Shown here piece after piece: positions 1 through 8,403 of a stretch of DNA of 64,000 bases. Source of the stretch: Nocardiopsis sp. ATB16-24 (GTDB lineage Bacteria; Actinomycetota; Actinomycetes; Streptosporangiales; Streptosporangiaceae). The stretch spans positions 1 to 64,000 of the forward strand of contig NZ_JASCXJ010000020.1 of NCBI RefSeq assembly GCF_030271535.1. Direction: 5' to 3'. The notes beneath the pieces were generated by a model. The model saw only the letters and a list, made by a program, of their open reading frames with translations, was not told the DNA's origin and searched no databases. Made by a program: the position numbers and the translations under genes. Every line of letters starts with the position of its first letter. Position 1 is the first letter of the stretch.

Positions 1-253
1 CGCACAAAGCACCAACGCACGCCTGTTCCTGCTCACCGACCCCCCACCCGACCAGGCCCCCTTCACCCCCACCCCCCACACCGGGCTGCTCCTGCTCACC
101 CGCCAACCCACCCTGGCCCGTGACGCCGACCGCATCCTGCTGCTGCACCAAGGACGTGTCACCGAGACCGGCACCCACCACCACCTGCTGGCCCGCGGCG
201 GAGCCTACGCACGCCTGTACGCCCTCGCCGGAGCCCACCGCGCCCTAGGATGA
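1..253 (+). CDS. ABC exporter, C-terminal fragment (5' end outside window)
   Basis: The last 83 codons of an open frame enter from the left edge and stop at 251-253. The encoded tail has the usual end of an ABC-type ATPase/permease: a D-loop-like segment [20 protein letters not shown] followed by a short [14 protein letters not shown] helix. In the family this is the region after the H-loop, where the conserved 'hxGxhxExGtHxeLl' pattern lies. Walker A, Walker B and the signature motif lie outside the window, so substrate and domain arrangement cannot be judged. The stop is only 4 nt before the GTG of the SoxR-like gene, so the two are probably one transcript. Confidence 0.8.
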   Translation, partial: AQSTNARLFLLTDPPPDQAPFTPTPHTGLLLLTRQPTLARDADRILLLHQGRVTETGTHHHLLARGGAYARLYALAGAHRALG

Positions 254-257
254 ACCC

Positions 258-764
258 GTGACACCACCAGGCAAGGAACTCACCGTCGGCCAGGTCGCCG
301 AACGCTCCGGAGTCACCGTCTCGGCCCTGCACTTCTACGAACGCCAAGGCCTCATCCAGGCCCGCCGCACCCCCGGAAACCAGCGCCGCTACCGCCGCGA
401 CACCCTGCGACGGGTCGCCTTCATCCGCATCTCCCAACGCGTGGGCATCCCCCTGGCCAAGATCCGCCAGGCCCTGGACTCCCTCCCCCAAAGCCGCACA
501 CCCACCCGCCAGGACTGGGCCCGCCTGTCCGAGCAGTGGCGCGAAGAACTCAACACCCGCATCGACCAACTCGTCCGCCTCCGCGACGACCTGACCGACT
601 GCATAGGCTGCGGATGCCTGTCCCTGAGCACCTGCACCCTGTCCAACCCCGACGACGAACTCGCCACCTCAGGCCCCGGACCACGCCACCTGATGGTCCC
701 CGCCCTGAAGAACGAAAGCACCCCCGGCACCGACCCCACCCCGACCGCACACGACCACGCCTAG
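258..764 (+). CDS. soxR: SoxR-type redox-sensing MerR-family regulator
   Basis: A 168-residue protein. An N-terminal MerR winged helix ([12 protein letters not shown], residues 8-19, then HFYERQGLI) is followed by a dimerisation helix and a cysteine cluster [12 protein letters not shown] at 115-126. Cys115, Cys118, Cys120 and Cys126 give the C-x2-C-x-C-x5-C pattern that holds the [2Fe-2S] cluster in SoxR. In actinobacteria SoxR has no SoxS partner and answers redox-cycling compounds by directly inducing transporters and oxidoreductases. Here the GTG start follows an ABC-exporter stop by 4 nt, so the regulator may control its own operon and sense the exported compound (inference). No convincing CCTCAAG/TTGAGG SoxR box is visible, but the operon promoter lies outside the window. 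Confidence 0.93.
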   Translation: MTPPGKELTVGQVAERSGVTVSALHFYERQGLIQARRTPGNQRRYRRDTLRRVAFIRISQRVGIPLAKIRQALDSLPQSRTPTRQDWARLSEQWREELNTRIDQLVRLRDDLTDCIGCGCLSLSTCTLSNPDDELATSGPGPRHLMVPALKNESTPGTDPTPTAHDHA

Positions 765-872
765 CCACGGAGGGCGCCCAGGCCACGAACCCGGGCCCTC
801 CAACACCGAAACGGGGGCCCGTCACACCACCGGCCCCCGCCACACGATCACGACCCCGCTCAGGGGCCGCCC

Positions 873-1346
873 TCACCTCCCGGCCGCCTCGTCCCGCCCA
901 CGCTGGGCCAACTTGTCGGCACGCTCGTTGCCCTCGTCCCCGCTGTGCCCGCGCACCCAACGCCACTCCACGTCATAACGCGAGGCCACCTCGTCCAGAC
1001 GCTGCCACAGATCCACGTTCTTGACCGGCTTCTTGTCCGCCGTACGCCACCCGCGCCGCTTCCAGTTCTCCACCCAGGAAGTGATGCCGTTACGCACGTA
1101 GGAGGAGTCGGTGTGCACCAGCACCGGCAAGGGCTTCTTCAAACTCTCCAACGCCCGAATGGCCGCCATCAACTCCATCCGGTTGTTGGTGGTCTGCTTC
1201 TCGCTGCCGTACATCTCCTTCTCGTGCTCGCCGTAGCGCAGCCACACACCCCACCCTCCCGGGCCCGGGTTGCCGCTGCACGCTCCGTCGGTGTAAATGA
1301 CCACTCGCCGCGTCGACTCCTCGTCGACCTCGTCCCCGTTACGCAT
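873..1346 (-). CDS. rnhA: Ribonuclease HI
   Basis: A 157-residue RNase HI that cleaves the RNA strand of RNA/DNA hybrids. All catalytic residues are present at an offset of exactly +10 from the E. coli enzyme: Asp20 ([16 protein letters not shown]), Glu58 (NNRMELMAA), Asp80 (VHTDSSYV), His134 ([14 protein letters not shown]) and Asp144. The frame stays open upstream to 1451, but the added residues are low-complexity and unlike the family. ATG 1346 is the likeliest start; a GTG about 14 codons further in, preceded by GAGGAG, is an alternative. The gene stands alone on the minus strand, convergent with soxR. Confidence 0.95.
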   Translation of the reverse strand: MRNGDEVDEESTRRVVIYTDGACSGNPGPGGWGVWLRYGEHEKEMYGSEKQTTNNRMELMAAIRALESLKKPLPVLVHTDSSYVRNGITSWVENWKRRGWRTADKKPVKNVDLWQRLDEVASRYDVEWRWVRGHSGDEGNERADKLAQRGRDEAAGR

Positions 1347-1752
1347 GCCGGGCAATCTATCGCCCTCCACGGTCACGAAAAGGCCACATCCCCCCACGAA
1401 CGCGCCACAAAAAGAGCCACAACCGACCAGTGGCACCCCACGACCCGCCATTGCGGACCACCACGCACACCAAAGGCACCCTCACACCCGCCGGTGCCGA
1501 CCACCGCCCACAGCACCCCTCGACGGCCGCCACGGCCCTTCTGAACCCTCAAAGCACCCCGACCACACCCACGAAACGAGGCAGGGGCCGACCACACCCA
1601 CCCCAACCCCGTGAGCGTCCACGACGACGCCCCGACCCCCCAAGGCCATGACCCCGGGCCAGGCCCACCGCGCACACCCTCCAACCACGAAGGAGGGGGC
1701 GCGCCCGCCGTGAGCGGACGCACCCCCTCCTTCTTCGTGGCTCGGGCCCCGT
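1347..1752. other. Intergenic region between rnhA and def
   Basis: About 400 bp without a supportable gene. It is very C-rich on the + strand. It contains the hairpin listed at 1685-1740 and presumably the rnhA promoter, for which I see no clear -35/-10 pair. Confidence 0.5.
1685..1740 (-). terminator. Terminator-like hairpin downstream of def
   Basis: An inverted repeat pairs CCACGAA..GGAGGGGGCGCG (1685-1703) with CGCACCCCCTCC..TTCGTGG (1719-1740), with one 3-nt bulge and about a 15-nt loop. It begins 12 nt after the def stop codon on the minus strand. There is no U-tract, which is usual for actinobacterial hairpin terminators. Confidence 0.65.
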
Positions 1753-2421
1753 TCAGGCCGAGAGCTCCTCGACCAACTCCTCGGCGCGTTCCTGACGGCG
1801 CGCGAAAACGTCGTTGGCCATCTCGTTCATCTTCTTCAACACCCGCTTACGCTCACGCGTACTCAACCGGTCCACGTACAACCGGCCCAGGGTGTGATCG
1901 GTCTCGTGCTGTAGACACCGGGCGAAGTACCCGCTCCCACCGGCCACCACCGGCTCACCGTTACGGTCCACACCCCGCACCGTCGCATGCTCGGCTCGCC
2001 CCAACTCCGCGTGCGGGCCCGGCACCGACAAACACCCCTCGGAGTCCACCACCACCGGATCGTCCAGGTCACGTTCGTCCAACACCGGGTTGATCACATG
2101 CCCCACATGCCGCACACCCTCATCGTCAGGGCAGTCGTAGACGAACAGGCGCAGATCCACACCCACCTGGTTGGCCGCCAACCCCACACCCTCGGCCGCG
2201 TACATCGTCACGAACATGTCGGCGATCAACTGCTCGAGCTCCCGCCCGCCCAGCATCTCCTGGGGCACGTCGGCGTTACGCCGGTGCAGCACGTCCTCAC
2301 CCGTGACGGTGATCCGCCGCACCTTGCCACGAGCGGCCTCCGGAGCGAACCTGGGAAAATCCTCCACCCGGCGTCCCTGAACGACAGCGGCGACCTGGGC
2401 AGGTCTGGACTGCTCCGACAT
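1753..2421 (-). CDS. def: Peptide deformylase
   Basis: A 222-residue metallohydrolase that removes the N-formyl group from nascent proteins. The three signature motifs are present: [10 protein letters not shown] (78-87), EGCLS (128-132, metal ligand Cys130) and QHETDH (171-176, ligands His172 and His176, catalytic Glu173). ATG 2421 is chosen because upstream residues are unlike the family; a weak GAGAGTAGGG precedes it. The protein has about 30 extra residues before the family core and a charged C-terminal helix. It is not followed by fmt, its usual partner in many bacteria. A strong hairpin lies just after the stop. Confidence 0.95.
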   Translation of the reverse strand: MSEQSRPAQVAAVVQGRRVEDFPRFAPEAARGKVRRITVTGEDVLHRRNADVPQEMLGGRELEQLIADMFVTMYAAEGVGLAANQVGVDLRLFVYDCPDDEGVRHVGHVINPVLDERDLDDPVVVDSEGCLSVPGPHAELGRAEHATVRGVDRNGEPVVAGGSGYFARCLQHETDHTLGRLYVDRLSTRERKRVLKKMNEMANDVFARRQERAEELVEELSA

Positions 2422-2526
2422 GGCCCTACTCTCACAACGCGACCGACGACAACAGGTGGCACACCACCACCGGCACCCGAAAAATAGCACGAAACACCGG
2501 ACCCGCCGCGCCCGCGCACAAGAACC

Positions 2527-2970
2527 TCAACGGAACCAGGAATTGCCCTGGATCAGGCACCGCGCCAGATAGTCGCGCAAGGACACCACCACCAGGCGCC
2601 TGCGGTCGCTCTCATGGTCCCACACCACGATCCCCGGACCGTAGTCCGTGTGCACATAGGCGAACTGCGGACCCATATCGGAATCACCGAAGAAGATCAT
2701 CTCATCGAAGGGCGCGTACAACTCCAGATAGTCCGGCTCCTGACGCATCGCCAGGTTGTCCTCCACCAGACGCCGCGCACTCCACACCACCGCGTCCCCG
2801 TACTCATTGGTCACCCCGTCGGTCTCCCGCAGCAAAGAGGCCAGCTCAAAGGGCAAAGGAAGCATCAGATGCTTCTCGACCTCGGCCAGGGTCACCTCAT
2901 CGGCCGGATCGTTCAACTCGGCCTCGGGATACATCTCCAGGATCAGTTCACGCCACACACCCTTGATCAT
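2527..2970 (-). CDS. SMI1/KNR4 (SUKH) domain protein
   Basis: A 147-residue protein with the SUKH fold pattern: LPFELASLLRETDGVTNEYG, then VVWSARRLVEDN, a central FFGDSDMGPQFAY and C-terminal VVWDHESDRRRLV. The family includes immunity proteins of contact-dependent and polymorphic toxins, but also many housekeeping-like single-copy proteins. No toxin gene, WXG100 gene or secretion system is adjacent, so an immunity role is not supported here. It lies 105 nt upstream of def on the same strand. A GTG 18 nt upstream of ATG 2970 is an alternative start; neither has a strong ribosome binding site. Confidence 0.8.
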   Translation of the reverse strand: MIKGVWRELILEMYPEAELNDPADEVTLAEVEKHLMLPLPFELASLLRETDGVTNEYGDAVVWSARRLVEDNLAMRQEPDYLELYAPFDEMIFFGDSDMGPQFAYVHTDYGPGIVVWDHESDRRRLVVVSLRDYLARCLIQGNSWFR

Positions 2971-3128
2971 CACAGGTCGTGGCAACACACGGGAAATCGT
3001 CGACGGCGAGTTGCGCCAAAAACCCCCACCACACCGCCATCGGGCCGCCCGCTCACCCCGAACAACCCCGACACGCCACCCAAATCACTATGCGTGCACA
3101 CATGATCACCCTCACGCACAATGACCAC

Positions 3129-4079
3129 ATGGCCACCACCACACGCCTGCTCCTCGCCACCACACTCACCGTCGCCCTGACCCTGCCCCTACCGGCCCAC
3201 GCCACCACCCACACCGACTACCCCGGCCACACCACCAGCCGCTACGTCCCCCTCACCAACGTCACCAACGCCCAAGCCCACGAACACGGCTGCGCCGAAG
3301 GCCGCACCGGCACCAGCGGCCTACGCATCCTCTTCTTCGGCACCCAAGAAAAAAACGACACCCTACGCGAACCCGGCAGGACCGCCAGCACCTCCACCCC
3401 CCGCTCCCCCTACACCAAAGCCGCCCAATACGCCCACCACTGGGCTCAAGGCTTCACCCAATGCCGCACCGGCCAGACCACCGCCGAACTCGCCCTGGGC
3501 ATCAACAACAAACAGGACAGCGGCCTCACCGGCGCCCACGCCGGACAACGCTGGGCCCACTTCGTCACCACCGCACGCCACGACTCCACCACCGAAGCCG
3601 TGACCATCACCACCGCCCTGGACGCCGAACCCTCCTGGTCCAGCCCCACCTGGGCCCGCGACTGGCTCACCGCCTACACCAACACCACCACCATCCCCCT
3701 CTACGCCGCCAACTCCGCCGACTCCTGCCCCACCAACACCAACACCACCAACTGCGCCAACGGCTGGAAACTCGCCGACGTCCACCACATGGCCGGAGGA
3801 GGCAACCCCACCATCCACGCCATCCCGCAGATCTACCGCACCGACGGCATCCAGGCCCGCCAATGGGCCACCATCAGCCGCTGGGGCCACGCCAACACCG
3901 GCGACCCCCTCCGCTTCGCCGGCGCCATGTCCCAACACACCGCCTGCAAACAGCGCAGCTGCAACAAAACCGACAACACACCACAACAAGCCTGGAACCA
4001 GCTCAAAAACGCCCTCAATGCGCACCCCACCACCCGCATCGACACACTCGGCCCCGCCACCGACATGCGCTGGCCCTGA
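3129..4079 (+). CDS. Secreted protein of unknown function
   Basis: A 316-residue protein with a clear signal peptide: a short basic start, then LLLATTLTVALTLPLPAHA with a probable AHA cleavage site. The mature part carries six cysteines, in segments such as EHGCAEGRTG and TACKQRSCNKTD, suggesting disulfides in an extracellular protein. Alternating hydrophobic strands and helices (GLRILFFGTQE, AELALGIN, TIPLYAANS, IHAIPQIYR) are compatible with a TIM-barrel-like enzyme, but I recognise no catalytic signature. ATG 3129 puts the signal sequence at the N-terminus; an ATG at 3102 is in frame. Codon use is strongly C-ended and G-poor, like its neighbours. The function is unknown. Confidence 0.7.
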   Translation: MATTTRLLLATTLTVALTLPLPAHATTHTDYPGHTTSRYVPLTNVTNAQAHEHGCAEGRTGTSGLRILFFGTQEKNDTLREPGRTASTSTPRSPYTKAAQYAHHWAQGFTQCRTGQTTAELALGINNKQDSGLTGAHAGQRWAHFVTTARHDSTTEAVTITTALDAEPSWSSPTWARDWLTAYTNTTTIPLYAANSADSCPTNTNTTNCANGWKLADVHHMAGGGNPTIHAIPQIYRTDGIQARQWATISRWGHANTGDPLRFAGAMSQHTACKQRSCNKTDNTPQQAWNQLKNALNAHPTTRIDTLGPATDMRWP

Positions 4080-4418
4080 AAAACACCCAAGACCCCACCC
4101 CGTCCCGAAGAACCACAGCCAACAGACGGGACAGGCCACGTCAAAGCCCCCAAGCCCCACAGAACGGCGAACCGGTCACCGACACCCACCCGCCACAACA
4201 GACACGAACACCCCTCAACACGCCACGACAGCCGCACACCACCCACTCTCACACCACAAGACCGACCACAGGACCACCACCCCACCAGGCCGTCAAAAAG
4301 CCCCAAGACCCGACACGACCGACTCCACCACCGGCGACACGCCCCCACCCACACCCACCAACGAACAGGACACAATGGACACCAACACCCACACGCAGGA
4401 ACGGAAGAAAGACCACCC
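4080..4418. other. C-rich, G-poor intergenic region upstream of sensor kinase
   Basis: About 340 bp without a convincing gene. The + strand is dominated by C and A, with long stretches nearly free of G. Two similar segments (around 4136-4158 and 4289-4310) share a GTCAAA(A)AGCCCC core. The promoter of the two-component operon must lie here, but I cannot place it. Confidence 0.4.
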
Positions 4419-5687
4419 ATGGCCACAGCCACACCCCACCACCGGGCAGGCCGCCTCACCACCCTGGCCTACCTCTTCCTCCTGCTCTCCCAGAACATCG
4501 CCGCACTCCTCCTCCTCCCCCTCGTCCTGATCTCCGCCATCCTCACCCTCACCTGGATCGGCCTCCCCTTCGTCATCCTCACCAGCTCCCTCCTACGCAC
4601 CCTCGCCGACAGCCAACGCCGCACCCTCACCCACCTCAACCCCAAAAACCCCCTCCACTCCGCCTACCGCCCCCTCCCACCCACCGGCATCACCCGCCGC
4701 GGAACCACGATCATCACCGACCCCGCCACCTGGAAAGACCTCCTCTGGCTCATCTCCGCCGTCCCCAGCCTCGCCCTCCTCACCATCCCCACCACCCTCC
4801 TCCTCCACGGCACCTACCACCTCCTCCACCTCCTCCACCTCACCGGCCCCGCCCTCTACGACTTCTACACACCCACCACCCCCCTCCAACACCTCCTCCT
4901 CCTCACCACCGCACTCACCCTCCTCACCACCGGCTACCTCCTCCTCCCACCCGCCACCGACCTCTACACCCGCTTCAACCGACTCCTCCTCGCCCCCTCA
5001 GAAAAAGCCCGACTCACCGCCCGCGTCGCCCACCTCGCCACCAGCCGCGCCAACACCATCGACACCCAAGCAGCAGAAATCCGCCGCATCGAACGCGACC
5101 TCCACGACGGAGCCCAAGCCCGACTCGTCGCCCTCGGCATGAACCTCGGCATGGCCGAACACATCGTCGAACAAGACCCCCACACCGCCCGCGCCATGCT
5201 CGCCGAAGCCCGAGAAACCACCCGCCACGCCCTCACCGAACTCCGCGCCCTCGTCCGCGGCATCCACCCACCCGTCCTCGTCGAACGCGGACTCCACGGC
5301 GCCGTCCACGCCCTCGCCCTCACCCACCACCTCCCCATCACCGTCACCATCGACCTCCACGGCCGCCCCGCCGACCCCGTCGAATCCGCCGCCTACTTCG
5401 CCATCGCCGAACTCCTCACCAACACCGCCAAACACGCCAACGCCACCCACGCCCGCGTCCACATCAACCACGGCAAAGACCGCCTCGTCATCACCATCAC
5501 CGACAACGGCCAAGGCGGAGCCGACCCCACCAACGGCACCGGACTCATCGGCATCCAACGACGACTCGACGCCTTTGATGGCACGATGAACATCACCAGC
5601 CCACCAGGCGGCCCCACCATCGTGACCCTGGAGATCCCGTGCGCGTTGTCATCGCCGAAGACCTCGCCCTCCTCAGAGACGGCCTGA
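4419..5687 (+). CDS. Two-component sensor histidine kinase (NarL/DesK-like, PF13796 sensor)
   Basis: A 422-residue membrane kinase. Residues 15-60, 105-130 and 150-178 form four hydrophobic segments of the putative-sensor (PF13796) domain, with the characteristic ATWKDLLWL motif near 103. A HisKA_3 dimerisation box follows (IERDLHDGAQARL, phospho-acceptor His229). The HATPase_c domain has N-box AELLTNTAKHA (330-340), G1 DNGQGG (362-367) and G2 GTGLIGIQRR. Its stop overlaps the regulator gene by 49 nt, so the two are translated together. The signal is unknown; this class often answers cell-envelope or membrane stress. A decayed relative lies at the right end of the window (62.4-63.9 kb). Confidence 0.93.
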   Translation: MATATPHHRAGRLTTLAYLFLLLSQNIAALLLLPLVLISAILTLTWIGLPFVILTSSLLRTLADSQRRTLTHLNPKNPLHSAYRPLPPTGITRRGTTIITDPATWKDLLWLISAVPSLALLTIPTTLLLHGTYHLLHLLHLTGPALYDFYTPTTPLQHLLLLTTALTLLTTGYLLLPPATDLYTRFNRLLLAPSEKARLTARVAHLATSRANTIDTQAAEIRRIERDLHDGAQARLVALGMNLGMAEHIVEQDPHTARAMLAEARETTRHALTELRALVRGIHPPVLVERGLHGAVHALALTHHLPITVTIDLHGRPADPVESAAYFAIAELLTNTAKHANATHARVHINHGKDRLVITITDNGQGGADPTNGTGLIGIQRRLDAFDGTMNITSPPGGPTIVTLEIPCALSSPKTSPSSETA

Positions 5688-6286
5688 TCCGACTCCTCCA
5701 AGCACACGACTTCACCGTCGTCGCCGCCGTCGACAACGGACCCGACCTCCACACCGCCCTCACCCACCACAAACCCGACGTCGCCGTCGTCGACGTCCGC
5801 CTACCCCCCACCTTCACCGACGAAGGACTCCAGGCCGCCATCGCCGCCCGCACCCACATCCCCGGCCTGCCCATCCTCGTGCTCTCCCAACACGTCGAAC
5901 AGCTCTACGCCCGAGAACTCCTCTCCGACGACACCGGAGGCGTCGGCTACCTCCTCAAAGACCGCGTCTTCGACATCGGACAATTCATCGAAGCCGTCCG
6001 CCGCGTCGCCGACGGCGGCACCGCCATGGACCCCGCCGTCATCTCCCAACTCCTCGCCCGCCAAGACCACAAAGGACCCCTGGCCCAACTCACCCCCCGC
6101 GAACGCGAAGTCCTCTCCCAAATGGCCGAAGGCCGCTCCAACTCCGCCATCGCAGGACGCCTCTACATCACCGAAAAAGCCGTCAGCAAACACATCAACA
6201 ACATCTTCACCAAACTCAACCTCCCACCCTCCTCCGACGCCAGCCGCCGCGTCCTGGCCGTCCTCGCCTTCCTCAACGGCCAATGA
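5639..6286 (+). CDS. NarL/FixJ-family response regulator
   Basis: A 215-residue regulator. The receiver domain has acidic residues Glu7/Asp8, phospho-acceptor Asp52 (AVVDVRLPP), the conserved Ser83 and Lys107 (VGYLLKDRV). A LuxR-type helix-turn-helix follows (LTPREREVLSQMAEG, then ITEKAVSKHINNIFTKL). GTG 5639 is chosen because GGAG lies 5 nt upstream and the receiver strand starts immediately after. It partners the upstream kinase, with which it overlaps. Targets are not visible; autoregulation is likely but unproven. Confidence 0.95.
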   Translation: MRVVIAEDLALLRDGLIRLLQAHDFTVVAAVDNGPDLHTALTHHKPDVAVVDVRLPPTFTDEGLQAAIAARTHIPGLPILVLSQHVEQLYARELLSDDTGGVGYLLKDRVFDIGQFIEAVRRVADGGTAMDPAVISQLLARQDHKGPLAQLTPREREVLSQMAEGRSNSAIAGRLYITEKAVSKHINNIFTKLNLPPSSDASRRVLAVLAFLNGQ

Positions 6287-6349
6287 ACACACAAAGGCCG
6301 CAGCCCGACCCACCAGGGTCAGGCCACGGCCCCAACACCCACCTACTAC

Positions 6350-8278
6350 CTACGACTGCCGCTGCTCACCACGCACCCGATACAACCCATCGATCTCCTC
6401 CGCAAAAGCCCGCAACACCGCCTCACGCCGCAACTCACCCGAAGGATCCACCAACCCCGACTGCACAGTGAACTCCTCCGCCAACACATGAAACGACCTC
6501 ACCGCCAAATGCCGCGGCACACTCCGATTGGCCTCATACACCAACCCCTGCACCTCACGCAAAAGATCACGATCCCCCGCGATCTCCTCCGGCGCCATCG
6601 ACAACGGCCGACCATTCACCAAACGCCAGTACTCCAACTGATCACGCACCAACGTCACCAACGCACTGGCAAAAGGCCGCCCCTCCACGATCACCAACAC
6701 CTGACTGATCAACGGATGAGCACGCAACCGCGCCTCGAACTCCGCCACCAACTCCGCATCCGACCGCTCCCGCGACTCCCCCACCACAGGCAAGGCCACC
6801 GTCTCCCCCACAGCCCCCGACTCGGCCTCCACCCCACGCCCCACCGGCCCCGACGCCACGAACCTCCCCGGAACCTCCACCATCGCCGCCTGCGGACGCA
6901 ACCGCCCCACCACCGTCACAAAACCATCCGCGTCCACCTCCACCCCGAACCCCGTCGCCAACCACCCCTCCCGAAAAGCACGACGCGAAGCCTCCTGATC
7001 ACCCCAATAACCCGAAAAAACAGCCCCACCCCGCACATGCGCCTCACCCTCAGGCGAAACCCACAACTCACGCCCACCAAGAACACGCCCCACCGTCCCC
7101 GGCACACGATCCCCCACCGCACCGGCCAAGAACGCACCCCCCGCCTCAGCCGTACCGAACACCTGCACCACCGGCATCCCCACACCGGAGAAGAAGGAGT
7201 CCAACCGCTCCGACAACCCCCCACCCCAACACACCACCAGATGCACCCGGCCACCCACCACATCCCGCACCCGCGAGAACTGCCAGTCATACATCGACCG
7301 CGACAACCGCCGCCAAGCACCCCTCTTCGGCGACCGATCGAACTGCACCGCCGCCTCCACCGACGAATTGAACGTGCTCAACGAATCCCACCCCGTCGAA
7401 CGCGCACCCCCCTGCTCCGCCTCGAAAGCCCCCTCCAACTCCCCCGCAGAGCACACCAACACCGTCGGCCTGAACCTCCGCGCCTCACGCACCACCTCGG
7501 CCGCCCCGACCAACCCCACACGGACCCGGCCCACCATGCACGCCACCAACGACGCCAAACCCGCGAACTGCGACAACGGCAGACCCAACAACGTGCTCGC
7601 CCCACCCGCCGGCAACTCCGCCAACCGAGGCCCCATCCGATCGACCAGATCCGCCGCCGAAGCCAACAACGCCCCGTGCGAAAGCACCACACCCCGCATC
7701 AACCGCGACACCGTACTCAACGGATACAGCACCACCGCCGCATCCTCCGCCACCGTCGCATCCCGCCGGAACCGCACCGCCGAAGCGTCCATGTACGCCC
7801 CCAAGCGCACCACCTCCTCCAGACCGGGCTCCAATCTCCACACCCGACCCAGATCCGGCACCTCACGCTGCAACTCCGACATCACACGCAGCAACCGCTC
7901 ACCCTGCACCACCGCCGCAGCCGGAGTCGTCTGCCCCACCACATGCCGCACCCGCTCCACCGACGCCGACTCGGCCAACGGCACCAACACCGCACGCACA
8001 GACCACACCGCAAAAGCCAGCCGCACCCACTCCTCGTGCGACCCCGACACCACCAACACCCGGTCGCCCTCACCCACACCGGCCGCGACCAACCCCTTGG
8101 CCAGCGCCGTCACCTCCGTGGCGAACTCCCCGGCCGTCACCTGCTCCCACCGGTCCCGATCCCCCCGCACCGCCAACACCTCGGCGCGCGCATCCGTGGT
8201 CGCCGTCTCATAAATCAGATCGCTCAACCCGGAAAGACCCCGAGCCCACGTACCAAGAGTGACACTCGGCTCGCCCAT
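6350..8278 (-). CDS. Degenerate long-chain acyl-CoA synthetase homologue (probable pseudoenzyme)
   Basis: A 642-residue protein with the full length and order of FadD15-type AMP-forming acyl-CoA synthetases, but key motifs are changed. The usual ATP-binding YTSGTTGRPKG loop is replaced by LYPLSTVSRLMRG (about 184-196), though the following VVLSHG is kept. The adenine-binding YGLTE-like motif reads FGTAEAGG (374-381), and the TGD motif reads ATGFGVEVDADGF. The hinge GRxK reads GRLRPQ with no lysine. The C-terminal lysine of TPTLKxKR is replaced within VDPSGELRREAV. AMP formation is therefore unlikely. It is probably transcribed with the upstream transporter, 125 bp away. ATG 8278 (GAGGA 9 nt upstream) is preferred over GTG 8284. 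Confidence 0.85.
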   Translation of the reverse strand: MGEPSVTLGTWARGLSGLSDLIYETATTDARAEVLAVRGDRDRWEQVTAGEFATEVTALAKGLVAAGVGEGDRVLVVSGSHEEWVRLAFAVWSVRAVLVPLAESASVERVRHVVGQTTPAAAVVQGERLLRVMSELQREVPDLGRVWRLEPGLEEVVRLGAYMDASAVRFRRDATVAEDAAVVLYPLSTVSRLMRGVVLSHGALLASAADLVDRMGPRLAELPAGGASTLLGLPLSQFAGLASLVACMVGRVRVGLVGAAEVVREARRFRPTVLVCSAGELEGAFEAEQGGARSTGWDSLSTFNSSVEAAVQFDRSPKRGAWRRLSRSMYDWQFSRVRDVVGGRVHLVVCWGGGLSERLDSFFSGVGMPVVQVFGTAEAGGAFLAGAVGDRVPGTVGRVLGGRELWVSPEGEAHVRGGAVFSGYWGDQEASRRAFREGWLATGFGVEVDADGFVTVVGRLRPQAAMVEVPGRFVASGPVGRGVEAESGAVGETVALPVVGESRERSDAELVAEFEARLRAHPLISQVLVIVEGRPFASALVTLVRDQLEYWRLVNGRPLSMAPEEIAGDRDLLREVQGLVYEANRSVPRHLAVRSFHVLAEEFTVQSGLVDPSGELRREAVLRAFAEEIDGLYRVRGEQRQS

Positions 8279-8403
8279 ACCCACTCATCCTCTGCCACAT
8301 CGGAAGGCGACCCGCCAGGCCACCTCAAATCGGGGAATCGTGACCTACTGTGCCGACTTCCCTCATCCACGGCAAGCCGGGACCGCGAACCACAAACACA
8401 AGG

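Noticed and set aside
2527..2970. SMI1/KNR4 protein as immunity gene of a toxin system
   Set aside because: No toxin, WXG100 or secretion gene lies next to it; neighbours are def and a secreted protein of unknown function.
3461..5578. Long open frame (705 codons) of Pro/His/Arg-rich protein on + strand
   Set aside because: It runs across the secreted-protein gene, the intergenic region and the sensor kinase in another frame; the composition is a by-product of C-rich DNA and there is no domain.
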